From: JAJPKK01 sp963787675
Lineage (GTDB): Bacteria > Pseudomonadota > Alphaproteobacteria > Rhizobiales > Xanthobacteraceae
Reading direction: 5' to 3'
DNA length: 64,000 nucleotides
Assembly (NCBI GenBank): GCA_963787675.1
Contig: CAWBDV010000007.1
Coordinates: forward strand, 1,054,001-1,118,000
Shown: positions 24,458 to 34,830 of the stretch, piece after piece
Position numbering within the stretch: position 1 is the first letter of the stretch
Layout: every line of letters begins with the position of its first letter
Translations under genes and position numbers: made by a program
The notes under the pieces: generated by a model
What the model saw: the letters and a program-made list of their open reading frames with translations, nothing else
The model's database searches: none
Told to the model about the DNA's origin: nothing

Positions 24458-25999
24458 GTGATGCGCTCTCATACGTTCAGTCTCATTGTGAGGTTTCCAA
24501 TGATGGGAACGTTCGCTGTCCTGTGCGCCATCGCGATGATCGCGGCTGTGCCGGCGTCGGCGCAAGAACTGCCAGCCGGCAAAGGCAGCGTTCCGACCTA
24601 TCACGGCAATGTCGCGCGCAGCGGCAACTTCGTGATGCCGGACTTGACGTGGGAACGCGCGCAATCGGTGCATGCCGATGGCAACTTTCGCGCTCAGGTC
24701 GCCGGGAGTGTTTATGCCCAGCCGCTTTATTGGCGCGGCGCAGCGGACACCGGCATCCTCATTGTCGCGACCGAGCAGAATGAGGTGGTGGCGCTCGACG
24801 GGGTGACCGGCAAGGACATCTGGCGGCGGCCGCTCGGCCGCCCCGTGAACCGCGGCGCGTTGTCCTGCGGCAACATCGATCCGCTCGGCATCACGGGAAC
24901 GCCGGTGATCGACGAAGCCGGCGGCGCGCTTTATCTCGATGCGGCCATCCTCGACGGTGCTGCTCCTCACCACCGCATCTTCGGCTTGTCGCTCAAGGAC
25001 GGCTCGGTGCTGCCCGGCTGGCCGATCGATGTGGGCGAGGCGGTGCGAGGCTTCAACGCGCGCGATCAGAATCAGCGCGGCGCTCTCGCCATTCTCGACG
25101 GCAGGCTCTACGTGCCGTATGGCGGCCATTTCGGCGACTGCGGCGATTACCGCGGCCGCGTGGTGAGCGTTTCGCTGCGCGACCCGAAGCAGGTGGCAGG
25201 CTGGGAGACGCGCGCCCGCGGCGGCGGCATCTGGGCGCCAGGCGGCGTCAGCATTGCCGGCGGCTCGCTGTTCGTCGCGACCGGCAACACCATGGGCGCG
25301 TCGTCGTGGGGCGATGGCGAGGCCGTCATTCGCCTTGCGCCCGACCTGCACCGATCCAACGACAGTCGCGATTATTTCGCGCCATCGGATTGGCACACGC
25401 TCGATGCGCGCGACGCCGATCTCGGCGGCAGCAATGCGTTGCCGCTCGACGTTGAGGGAGCGAGTGGCCCGGTGCGCCTCGTGCTGGCGCTCGGCAAGGA
25501 TGGCAAGGCCTATTTGCTCGATCGCGACAATCTTGGCGGTATCGGCGGCAGCCTTGCGACGGAGACCGTGACGCAATCCGCGATCCGCACCGCACCTGCG
25601 GTCTATCCTGTCGGCAGGGATGCCTTCGTCGCGCTGCAAGCGCGTGGTGCGAATTGCCCTGCGCCGGGATTAGAACGCTTTAACTCCCACGACCTCGTCG
25701 TATTGAAAATCAGCGCGGGTACGCGGCCGTCGGTATCGACGGCGTGGTGCGGCAGCGTGCGCGGCGCCGGCGCGCCGATCGTGACCACAACCGACGGACG
25801 CGCCAATCCCATTGTGTGGATTGTCGGCGCCGAAGGCGACAATCGCCTGCACGGATTCAAGGGCGACACCGGCGAGCCGCTGACGGAGAACGGCACGAGC
25901 CTCACGATGAGCGGCGTGCGCCATTTCGAAAGCCTGATTGCGGCAGGCGGCCGGCTTTACGTCGGCGCTGACGGACGCATCTTCGCCTTCGCGTTTTGA
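24458..25999 (+). CDS. Exported PQQ-like beta-propeller protein
   Basis: A 513-residue protein with a signal peptide (cleavage near PASAQEL). Repeated propeller strands such as ILIVATEQNEVVALDGVTGKDIW, LFVATGNTMG and LVLALGKDGKAYLLDRDNL are typical of PQQ/quinoprotein-alcohol-dehydrogenase-like propellers. I do not see the adjacent disulphide and Asp/Glu ligand arrangement of a methanol dehydrogenase, nor a cytochrome domain, so I would not call it a dehydrogenase. It probably acts in the periplasm as an enzyme or scaffold. It follows the enoyl-CoA hydratase gene by 85 bp, possibly from its own promoter. Confidence 0.72.
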   Translation: MMRSHTFSLIVRFPMMGTFAVLCAIAMIAAVPASAQELPAGKGSVPTYHGNVARSGNFVMPDLTWERAQSVHADGNFRAQVAGSVYAQPLYWRGAADTGILIVATEQNEVVALDGVTGKDIWRRPLGRPVNRGALSCGNIDPLGITGTPVIDEAGGALYLDAAILDGAAPHHRIFGLSLKDGSVLPGWPIDVGEAVRGFNARDQNQRGALAILDGRLYVPYGGHFGDCGDYRGRVVSVSLRDPKQVAGWETRARGGGIWAPGGVSIAGGSLFVATGNTMGASSWGDGEAVIRLAPDLHRSNDSRDYFAPSDWHTLDARDADLGGSNALPLDVEGASGPVRLVLALGKDGKAYLLDRDNLGGIGGSLATETVTQSAIRTAPAVYPVGRDAFVALQARGANCPAPGLERFNSHDLVVLKISAGTRPSVSTAWCGSVRGAGAPIVTTTDGRANPIVWIVGAEGDNRLHGFKGDTGEPLTENGTSLTMSGVRHFESLIAAGGRLYVGADGRIFAFAF

Positions 26000-26136
26000 G
26001 TGTGTCGCCTCGCGCCACCGGCCGGGCTTGGCTTTGCACGGCACGGACAATTTGTTAGGAATCGATCAGCGAGAGAGCGCCCGCTGATTTTTCCGATTTT
26101 TCCAAGGGCGGGCCGGCCTGCAAACAAGGACGAGCG

Positions 26137-26868
26137 ATGGCGCGTGCGGACGCGGGCGGCGGCGCAGTAAACGTCCGATCAGGATTGATCGCGGTCGCGG
26201 CAATCGCGGCCATTCTTGTTCAGACGAACATTGCCTTGGCCCAAACGAAGCCACCGTCGCCGGCGAAAGCGCAGACCGTTCCAACAGCGGGGCAACCATC
26301 GCCGCCCTCGGAGAAGGTGCAGGCGACGGCGGACCAGGTCATTCGCCAGCTCGACCTGCAAACCGAGTTCCCGAAGCAACACAAGCCGTGGAATATCCAG
26401 CTGCCGCGCGAAACCCTTTGGGTCATCATCGCGGTGGCGCTCGGATTTCTTCTCTATGCTTTCAAGGACCTGGTCCCGTTCCTCAGCCGCCATGGCGCGG
26501 GCGTGCTGGTGGGCGAGGAGGAAGGCGTGGGCGACGCCGCGCCGCGCAACCCCGAAGTCGTGCTCGAAGCCGCCGATGAGCTTGCGGCCCAAGGCCGATT
26601 CGTCGAAGCCATGCACGTGCTGCTGCTGCAGGGGCTCGCCGAGATGCGCGCGCGCCTCAACGAGCCGTTAGCCGATTCCCTGACCAGCCGCGAGATCCTG
26701 CGCAGCGCGAGCCTGCCGGACGATGCGCGCGGGGCGCTGCGCGAGGTCGTCTCTTCGGTGGAATGGACCTACTTCGGCGAAAACCCGGCGACGCGCGAGG
26801 ATTATGCCGCGTGCCGCGTGAGCTTCAACGCGCTTACTTCGGCTTTGCACCGGAGTGCCGCGGCGTGA
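26137..26868 (+). CDS. DUF4129 domain membrane protein, first gene of MoxR operon
   Basis: A 243-residue protein with a signal-like helix (about residues 16-36), a Pro/Gln-rich segment, one membrane helix (ETLWVIIAVALGFLLYAF) and a cytosolic C-terminal DUF4129 domain (ADELAAQGRFVEAMHVLLLQ, SLTSREILR, EVVSSVEWTYFG). DUF4129 proteins accompany MoxR ATPases and DUF58 proteins in many bacteria, and the whole operon follows here. The stop overlaps the next gene's GTG start by 4 bp (GTGA). Role unknown, probably assembly or activation of an envelope target together with MoxR. Confidence 0.8.
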   Translation: MARADAGGGAVNVRSGLIAVAAIAAILVQTNIALAQTKPPSPAKAQTVPTAGQPSPPSEKVQATADQVIRQLDLQTEFPKQHKPWNIQLPRETLWVIIAVALGFLLYAFKDLVPFLSRHGAGVLVGEEEGVGDAAPRNPEVVLEAADELAAQGRFVEAMHVLLLQGLAEMRARLNEPLADSLTSREILRSASLPDDARGALREVVSSVEWTYFGENPATREDYAACRVSFNALTSALHRSAAA

Positions 26869-28074
26869 ACGGCGAATCGGTCTTCTCGCGCAAGCTGCTG
26901 ATCGGCTGGATCAGCGGCGCCGTCGCGATCTTCGCGGTGTCGCTCTACTTCATGGGGGGCGGCGAGGTCGCCGGGCCCGACAGCGTTGGCCCGAGCACGT
27001 TCTCGCGTTCCGCGATCGGTCAGGCCGGGATTGCCGAAGTGCTGCAGCAGCTCGGGATCACCGTCGTCAAGAGCCGCGTCAATTCCCTGGACAAGCTGTC
27101 GAATGCGAGCGTGCTCGTGATCGCAGAGCCGCAGCACAACGACGCAACCGAGCAGACCATAAAGACTTTCCTCAAGGCCAACCGCATCCTGATGGTGCTG
27201 CCGAAATGGTTCGGTGCTGCGAGCTCGCAGACGCCGGGCTGGGTGCAGAATGTCGCCGAACGTTCGGTCAGCGACGCGCAATGGATGCTGCGGCTGATCG
27301 CACCCGCGGGCCAAGTGTCGCGCGAAACCGGCAGCGTGGCGTGGAAGACAAATGTGCTGAACGGTGCGCCGGCGCTCACGGCGCCGATCCAGCTCATGCG
27401 CGCCGACACGCTCCGTCCGCTCATCGCCGGCGATGCAGGAATGCTGGCTGGCGAACTGATCGATGGCAACCGCAGGATCGTGGTGCTGTCCGATCCGGAC
27501 GTCATCGACAATCATGGCCTTGCCGGTAACGGCAACGCGGCGCTCGCGGTCGCGCTCATCGACCGGCTGCGCGGCGCGAACGGCAATGTCGTGTTCGATG
27601 AGACGGTCCACGGTTACAAGGCGGCGCCCACCAATCCGTTTCTGGTCATGTTCCAGTTCCCGTTCGTCATTGCGACCACGCAAGGTTTGATCGCGATCGG
27701 ATTGCTGCTGTGGGCAACGCTCGCGCGATTTGGAGCGCCGCAATCGCTGCCGCCGGCGCTGAGCGCCGGACGCAGCGGCCTGCTGCAGAACATGGCGAAC
27801 CTTGTCGAGTACGCGGGCCATCCCGAGGTGATGGTGCGCCGCTACATCCACGAGACCATTCGCGACGTCGCGCGCCAGCTTCACGCGCCGCGCGGAGTAT
27901 CCGGCGGCGCGCTGCTGTCCTGGCTGCAGCGGGTCGGTTCGGCCCGCAACGTCGATATCGACTGCGGCGCCGTGACCGCGGAAGCCGCGGCGCTCGGCGA
28001 AGGCCGGCGTCGCAATACGTCGGCGCTCGTGCGCCTCGCCCGTGAGATTCATCAATGGAAGGGGGAGATCATTG

Positions 28075-29027
<953 letters not shown>

Positions 29028-29031
<4 letters not shown>

Positions 29032-30341
29032 TGCGGCCGACTGCCCGAACGGTGCTGATCTTCGCGGCCGGTATTCCGTTCGCGCTCCTCACCGTCATCT
29101 ACGACTCGTCCTGGTGGCCGCTGTCGTTCGGCTATGCCGCGCTGGTCGTGCTGATCGCGGCGTCCGACCTGATGCTGGCGCTGCCGCCGCGGCTCCTCGA
29201 TGTCAAAGTGACAACGCCCGACCACCTTTATATAGCCGAGCGCGGCGCGACCGCGGTGGCACTCGCCGCGCCGCGCTATCGCCGGCCGGTGGCGCTGGAA
29301 CTGATCGTCGAGCAGCGCGGCGACGTCGATCCGTCGGAAATCGTCCCCGTTACGCTGGCGGCCGGCGCGCCCGCACGTGCGGCCTTGCCGGTGGTGCCGC
29401 GGCGTCGCGGCCGTGTCACCATCGATCAGGTCTCGATCCGCTGGCGGGGGCCGCTGTCGCTCATCGAGTTCACCAGGCGCATTCGCGTCGACCGCACCGT
29501 CGACGTGCTGCCCAACGTGCGCGGCGTCCACGGAACCGCCCTGCAGTTCTTCGTCCAGGAGGCGATCTACGGCATCAAGACCCAGGTCCAGAAAGGCGAG
29601 GGCGCCGAATTCGATGCGCTGCGCGAATACACGCCGGGGCTCGACAGCCGCTTCATCGACTGGAAGCATTCGGCGCGTCACCGCAAGCTGTTGTGCAAGG
29701 AGTTTCGGGCCGAGCGCAATCATCAGGTGATCATGGCGTTCGACACCGGATATTTGATGCTGGAGCCGGTCGAAGGCATCACGCGGCTCGATCACGCCAT
29801 CAATTCGGCCCTGGTGCTCGCCTGGGTGTCGCTCCAGGGGGGCGACCTCGTCGGCACCTACGGCTTCGATGCCATCGTCCGTCAATACATGAACCCGATG
29901 CGCGGCGTTGCCGGCTTCATGCGCCTCCAGCGCGCCACCGCCGAACTCGACTATCACCACCAGGAGACCAATTTCACTCTTGGGATTGCCGAGCTCAATG
30001 CGCGGCTCAAGCGCCGCGCGCTGGTGATCCTGTTCACCGACTTTGTCGATACGATCACGGCTGAGCTCCTGATCGAAAGCATGCAGCGGATCGCGAACAA
30101 GCATCTCGTCATCTTTGTCACGCAGCGCGGTTCGGTTCTCCAGAACGCGGTCGAGGCGATGCCGACCCGCTTCGCCGACGTCGCGCAGGCGGTGATCGCC
30201 CAGGATTTCCTGCGAGAGCGCAGCATCGTGTTCGAGCGGCTGGAGCGGCTCGGCATCCATTGCATCGACGTGCCGAGCCGAGGCTTGTCGGTCGCTCTGA
30301 TCAACCGCTATCTCCTCATCAAACAGCGCGGACTGATCTGA
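29028..30341 (+). CDS. DUF58 (VWA-like) protein, MoxR partner
   Basis: A 437-residue protein with two N-terminal membrane helices (about residues 10-45), a beta-rich middle (RRRGRVTIDQVSIRWRGPLS) and the DUF58 signature GEGAEFDALREYTPGLDSR followed by IDWKHSARHRKLLCKEF. The C-terminal half resembles a von Willebrand A fold (VIMAFDTGYLM has D in place of the usual DxSxS, so metal binding may be altered). DUF58 proteins are the standard partners of MoxR. ATGA overlap with the MoxR gene and a shared base with the next start (TGATG) indicate tight coupling. Confidence 0.88.
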
Positions 30342-31399
30342 TGGCACTCGTCGACGAACCGGACCGACGCTTGTCGGCGGCGCTGAGCCCCGGCAAAGGC
30401 GAGATCGTTCTCAAGAGCGCCGAGTTTCGCAAAGGCCGCGAGGAGGGCTGGCGCGAACTCGAAACTCTCACCCGGCGTGTCGAACGCCGCGGGTTCGGCA
30501 CGCTCTCGCTCGATGAGCTGCAACGCCTGCCGATCCTTTATCGGGCTGCGCTGTCCTCGCTCTCGGTCGCACGCACCATCGCGCTCGACCGCAACCTGCT
30601 GCTCTATCTCGAGAACCTCTGCCTGCGCGCGTTCCTCGTGGTGTACGGGCCGCGGTTCGATCCGATTCAGGGCGTGGCCGATTTCTTTCGCCACGATCTG
30701 CCGAACGCGGTGCGCGCCGCGCGGTGGCACGCGGCGATCGCCGCGCTCGCACTTTTTGTCGGCATTGCCGCCGGCCTCATGCTGGTGTTGCAGGACGAAT
30801 CCTGGTTTTCCACGCTGGCGCCGTCGGGTCTTGCGCAGGATCGCGGACCATCGAGCACGCAAGCCGATCTCCGCGACCACGAGATCTTCGCTCCATGGCC
30901 GGGCGCGGCAGAATCGTTCGGTCTCATGGCGGCCATTCTTTATAATCACAACAACCTCGTCGGCATCATGACCTTCGGTCTCGGCCTCGCCGCCGGCGTC
31001 CCGACTCTCATTCTCACGGCCTATCAAGGGCTGATCATCGGCGCCTTCATTGCGCTTCACTACAATCGCCAGCTCACCGTCGATTTCATCGGTTGGCTTT
31101 TCGTCCACGGCACCACCGAACTCGGCGCGTTCGTTCTGTTTGCGGCCGGTGGTCTCCTGATTGCCGAGAAGATGCTGTTCCCGGGACGCTATTCGCGTAT
31201 CGAAAGCATCGCACTGCACGGCCGGCAGGCGGCGCAGATCGCTGTCGGCGCCGTGATTATGCTGTTCGTTGCCGGATTTCTCGAAGGCGGTGTCCGGCAA
31301 CTCGTGCAGAGCACGCCGCTGCGGTATGCAATCGGCCTTACCGTCGGCCTGCTGTGGCTTCTCTATTATTCGTACAGCGGACGTGAGGCGCGGCGATGA
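30341..31399 (+). CDS. SpoIIM-family (stage II sporulation protein M-like) membrane protein
   Basis: A 352-residue protein whose ATG shares its A with the preceding TGA. An N-terminal helical cytosolic part (KGREEGWRELETLTRRVERR) precedes about five membrane segments; ILYNHNNLVGIMTFGLGLAAGVPTL and LFVHGTTELGAFVLFAAGGL match the SpoIIM/DUF95 family (conserved N-N, E-L and HG-E residues in membrane segments). In non-sporulating bacteria this family travels with RDD proteins and MoxR operons, with no assigned function. It overlaps the next gene by 4 bp. Confidence 0.85.
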   Translation: MALVDEPDRRLSAALSPGKGEIVLKSAEFRKGREEGWRELETLTRRVERRGFGTLSLDELQRLPILYRAALSSLSVARTIALDRNLLLYLENLCLRAFLVVYGPRFDPIQGVADFFRHDLPNAVRAARWHAAIAALALFVGIAAGLMLVLQDESWFSTLAPSGLAQDRGPSSTQADLRDHEIFAPWPGAAESFGLMAAILYNHNNLVGIMTFGLGLAAGVPTLILTAYQGLIIGAFIALHYNRQLTVDFIGWLFVHGTTELGAFVLFAAGGLLIAEKMLFPGRYSRIESIALHGRQAAQIAVGAVIMLFVAGFLEGGVRQLVQSTPLRYAIGLTVGLLWLLYYSYSGREARR

Positions 31400-32364
31400 G
31401 CCTCGCCCAGGAACAAGACGTTTCGCGCAACGTCGCCCCCGCTCCCGAAGGCAAAGTGGAACGTCCGTCGGAGCGGCCCTCCGAACGCACCTCGCGCTTC
31501 CTCGAAGGCATCGGGCGCACGCGGCGCGAGATCATCACGCCGGAAGGCGTGCCGATTTCCGTCGAACTCGCCGAGATCGGCGAACGCGTCACCGCCTTTC
31601 TCCTCGACTTCGTCATACAGAACGGCGCGGTCATCGTGATCTTCTTGTCGATCTTCGCGCTAGGAGCGTTCACGCTTTCAAGCCAGATCGCGCTCGCCAT
31701 CGCACTGTTCATCTTCTTCCTGATCCGCAATCTCTATTTCGTCTATTTTGAGATCGCCTGGCGCGGCGCGACCCCGGGTAAACGGGCGATGGGGCTGCGG
31801 GTCATCGACCGGCACGGCGGACCGCTGATGCCTTCCGCCGTGGTCGCGCGCAATCTCACGCGCGAAGTTGAAATGTTCATTCCCCTCGGCGTTCTGCTGG
31901 CGGGGGTGAGGACGGCCGGCGGCGGGATCGATTACCCGCAGCTATCCATCGCGGTGTGGATGCTGTTCTTCGCGGCATTGCCGCTGATCAATCGCGACCG
32001 GATGCGCGGCGGCGACATGATCGCCGGAACCATGGTGATCGCACTGCCCAAGCGCGCGCTGTCGAGTGATCTCGTCGAACGCAAGATGGAGTTCACTTTC
32101 ACCGAGCAGCAGTTGCGCGCCTACGGTGCGTTCGAATTGCAGGTGCTCGAGGAACTGCTGCGCCGCCCCGACAGCGTCGGCAGTCATGGCGTGATGGAAG
32201 AGGTCTGCGAGAAAATCTGCCACCGCATCGGCTGGACCGAACCGGTGCCGCGCGAGCGCGTGGTGCTGTTCCTGCGCGACTTCTACACCGCCGAACGCGC
32301 CTTCCTCGAGCGCGAACAGCTTTACGGCAAAGCTCGTGCAGACAAGTTCGCGCAGCCGCGGTGA
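31396..32364 (+). CDS. RDD family membrane protein, last gene of MoxR operon
   Basis: A 322-residue protein with a charged N-terminus rich in PSERPSERTS, three or four membrane segments in an RDD domain (AEIGERVTAFLLDFVIQNGAV, RGATPGKRAMGLRVIDRHGG, RDRMRGGDMIAGT) and a soluble helical C-terminus of about 110 residues. RDD proteins are suspected ion or small-molecule transporters. It ends a six-gene unit in which each gene overlaps the next by 1 to 32 bp. A small hairpin at 32382-32402 follows. Confidence 0.85.
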   Translation: MSLAQEQDVSRNVAPAPEGKVERPSERPSERTSRFLEGIGRTRREIITPEGVPISVELAEIGERVTAFLLDFVIQNGAVIVIFLSIFALGAFTLSSQIALAIALFIFFLIRNLYFVYFEIAWRGATPGKRAMGLRVIDRHGGPLMPSAVVARNLTREVEMFIPLGVLLAGVRTAGGGIDYPQLSIAVWMLFFAALPLINRDRMRGGDMIAGTMVIALPKRALSSDLVERKMEFTFTEQQLRAYGAFELQVLEELLRRPDSVGSHGVMEEVCEKICHRIGWTEPVPRERVVLFLRDFYTAERAFLEREQLYGKARADKFAQPR

Positions 32365-32381
32365 CAGACGTAAGCAACGTC

Positions 32382-32402
32382 GATCCCAAACGACCTGGGA
32401 TC
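32382..32402. terminator. Weak hairpin between convergent genes
   Basis: GATCCCA and TGGGATC around a seven-base loop, placed between the RDD gene stop and the AraC gene stop. It could end transcription from either side, but the stem is short and there is no T-run. Confidence 0.3.
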
Positions 32403-33291
32403 AGGCGAGGCTGCGGCGATAGTCCGTAGGCGTGACGCCGACGGATCGGCGAAATGCGGTGGTGAACGAACTCGTTTCGGCAAATCCCAACGTCAGGCCG
32501 ATCTCGGTGACCGATCGCTCCGGCGTTTTCAGCAGTGCCTTCGCGCGATCCATGCGCCGGGCCATGTGATACCGGTGAGGCGGCTCGCCGAACGATTGCT
32601 TGAAGGCACGCGCGAAATGAAACGAGCTCAATTGCGCCACGGCGGCAAGATCGCGCAGGGAGATTTCTTCATCGAGGTGCTCTTCGATGTAGTCGGTCAC
32701 ATGCTTTTGTTTCCAGGCCGGCAGCCCACCGCGCGATACGCGCACGGGCGATCCGCCTCGATGCAGTCGGATAAGTTCGTGCGCCAGCACAAGAAGCAGG
32801 GCTTCGACGTAGCTCGATGAGGATGGAACGCCGATCTGCGACTTGAGCTTCAGGGCGGTCTCCCAAATTGCGCTGTCGAAGAAAAACAAGCGCGGTTTGA
32901 TCTCGATTTCCGAAAACCGCAGGTCCGCATCGAGCAGTGGCGCCGCCGGATCGATGTAGAGATAGGTGCAGCGCGAGAGCACCCGCGGCACCTGCCAGCC
33001 GTAGAAGCGGCTGCCCGCCGGAACCAGGCTCAGTTTGCGATTGAATTCGCGTTGCCGCGATCTTTGGCCACCCTCCACCATGGTTTCACCGTCCTCGCGT
33101 TCGGCCCTCTCGGAAACGATCAGCAAGTGGAACGGCGAAACCACGCCATATTCGAAGGGTTCAAGGCGGGTGATCTCGAGCGAATCCCCCATCACCCCTT
33201 TTGACGCCGCAAAGCGTCGCCGCGCGATGTCAGGCGGGGAAATGGTGAGGTAAGGAACAGCGGTAGCAGAGCGGAGGTCGATTCCGTGCAT
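32401..33291 (-). CDS. AraC family transcriptional regulator
   Basis: A 296-residue regulator. The C-terminal hundred residues hold two helix-turn-helix units: ISLRDLAAVAQLSSFHFARA with FKQSFGEPPHRYHMARRM, and SVTEIGLTLGFAETSSFTTA with FRRSVGVTPTDYRRSLA. The N-terminal part should sense an effector; it lacks an obvious family name. It is transcribed away from the RND efflux genes' 3' end and convergent with the MoxR operon, so its target is not given by position. Such stand-alone AraC proteins often control catabolic or efflux genes. Confidence 0.88.
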   Translation of the reverse strand: MHGIDLRSATAVPYLTISPPDIARRRFAASKGVMGDSLEITRLEPFEYGVVSPFHLLIVSERAEREDGETMVEGGQRSRQREFNRKLSLVPAGSRFYGWQVPRVLSRCTYLYIDPAAPLLDADLRFSEIEIKPRLFFFDSAIWETALKLKSQIGVPSSSSYVEALLLVLAHELIRLHRGGSPVRVSRGGLPAWKQKHVTDYIEEHLDEEISLRDLAAVAQLSSFHFARAFKQSFGEPPHRYHMARRMDRAKALLKTPERSVTEIGLTLGFAETSSFTTAFRRSVGVTPTDYRRSLA

Positions 33292-33561
33292 GACCCTCTC
33301 CTGGTCAACGAGTTCGTCCTCGGCATGTCCTCCGGCGTTTTCGATTGACGCATACCTGGCGATTTATCTCGTCAGCACAATGACAAAGGCGCTGTGTCGT
33401 GCGCGGAAGTGGATCACGTTTTCGCGCGCCGTGTCCGCTGACGCACATTGTGCTGACGCTTGGACGCCTAATAGCGCCGATGATTGCTAAATTCGCGGTC
33501 AGACTGACGCAAAGGCGAGCAAAGGCGTAACAGGCCCAGCCTAACGCGCAGGGCAGCAATG

Positions 33562-34830
33562 TCAGGGCGCGGGCGGTGGAGGCGCGCCTGTCTTGACGGT
33601 ATTGCCGTCTGCGAGATCGACCATCGGATTGAGCACGACCTTGTCACCTGCCTTGATGCCGTCGCTCACTTCGACCTGGGAGCCGAGATCGCGCGCGACC
33701 GTGACTTTTCGAATCCTGGCGACATCGTTATCGACCACCGCCACTTGCAAGCCTTTTTGATTAAAAATCACCGCATTTGCCGGGACGAGCAAAGATGGCG
33801 TCTTGCGCGGAATGTCGAGTTCCACCGTGCAGTACACTCCGGGGGTCAAAGCGCCGTCGGGATTGGGGACGTCGATTTCGACGAGTAGGGTGCGGGTGCC
33901 CTGTTGCAAAGCATCCGACATGCGCGTGACGGTTCCGGGAAACGCGCGACCGGGCATCTCGGGAACACGCACGACGGCGGGCACGCCAGTCGCAAGCCCG
34001 ATGGCCTGGTCCTGGGGAACGAACACCTGGACGCGGATGACATTGCTTTGCATCAGCGTGAACATGAACGTGGTCCCGATCTGGACCAGACTGCCGACAT
34101 CGACGGCGCGCTGCGTGATCACGCCGTCAAACGGCGCCATGATTTGCTGATAGGCGCGCTGCTGCTTGAGAACACGGATCAGGCTCTGTTGCGCGGCAAT
34201 ATTGGCTTCCGCGACGTTGACTGCGGCTTGCTGGGCCTCGAGCGAGAGACGATCGGTGTCGCCTAATTGAACCGTAGCCCACCCCTTCTTCACGAGGGTA
34301 CCGACGCGATCGTTCGTCACCTGGGCGAGCTTCATGCTTGCCTGATTCTGACGCAGCGTCGCTTCGGTCTGCGTGAGCGTCGCCTCGGCTTGTGAGATCT
34401 GGTGATCGAGTTCCGGCGCCGTGAGCTGCGCCAGCACGTCTCCGGCCTTGACGCGATCGCCAATGTCGACGTTGCGCTTTTCGATGTAGCCGTTCGCGCG
34501 CGCAAAGATGTTAGCGACGTTGAAGGCGTAGGTCGTGCCCGGCAAATTGACTTTGATAATGTCGCCGCTCGACTGCACTGTGGCGACCTGCACGGTCGGC
34601 ACGAAGTTGCGGCGTTGCATCGCGTCGGCCGCGACTTGTTGCTCGCGCCCGTGCTCGCGCCATCCCCCATAGGTAAGGCCGCCGGTCAGCAGCACCACTG
34701 CGGTGATGCCGAACATCCAGCCGCCGCGGGCATTCCCGGCAGGAACGGGGATGTCCGGCGGCGGTGTCTTGACCGGCGCCGGCTGCTGCTTGCTCGTTTC
34801 CAGGGTGATGAATGGCGTAATTTCGTTCAT
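33562..34830 (-). CDS. RND efflux periplasmic adaptor (HlyD/MFP family)
   Basis: A 422-residue membrane-fusion protein with an N-terminal membrane anchor (GWMFGITAVVLLTGGLTYGGW). The barrel-sandwich hybrid (VATVQSSGDIIKVNLPGTTY, GYIEKRNVDIGDRVKAGDVLAQL) is split by a long coiled-coil hairpin (SQAEATLTQTEATLRQNQAS to the QAAVNVAEANIAAQQSL stretch), then a beta-barrel domain (APFDGVITQRAVDVGSLV). It bridges an inner-membrane RND pump to an outer-membrane channel. The pump gene precedes it with a 4-bp overlap; no TolC-type gene is adjacent, so a channel encoded elsewhere is needed. Confidence 0.9.
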   Translation of the reverse strand: MNEITPFITLETSKQQPAPVKTPPPDIPVPAGNARGGWMFGITAVVLLTGGLTYGGWREHGREQQVAADAMQRRNFVPTVQVATVQSSGDIIKVNLPGTTYAFNVANIFARANGYIEKRNVDIGDRVKAGDVLAQLTAPELDHQISQAEATLTQTEATLRQNQASMKLAQVTNDRVGTLVKKGWATVQLGDTDRLSLEAQQAAVNVAEANIAAQQSLIRVLKQQRAYQQIMAPFDGVITQRAVDVGSLVQIGTTFMFTLMQSNVIRVQVFVPQDQAIGLATGVPAVVRVPEMPGRAFPGTVTRMSDALQQGTRTLLVEIDVPNPDGALTPGVYCTVELDIPRKTPSLLVPANAVIFNQKGLQVAVVDNDVARIRKVTVARDLGSQVEVSDGIKAGDKVVLNPMVDLADGNTVKTGAPPPPAP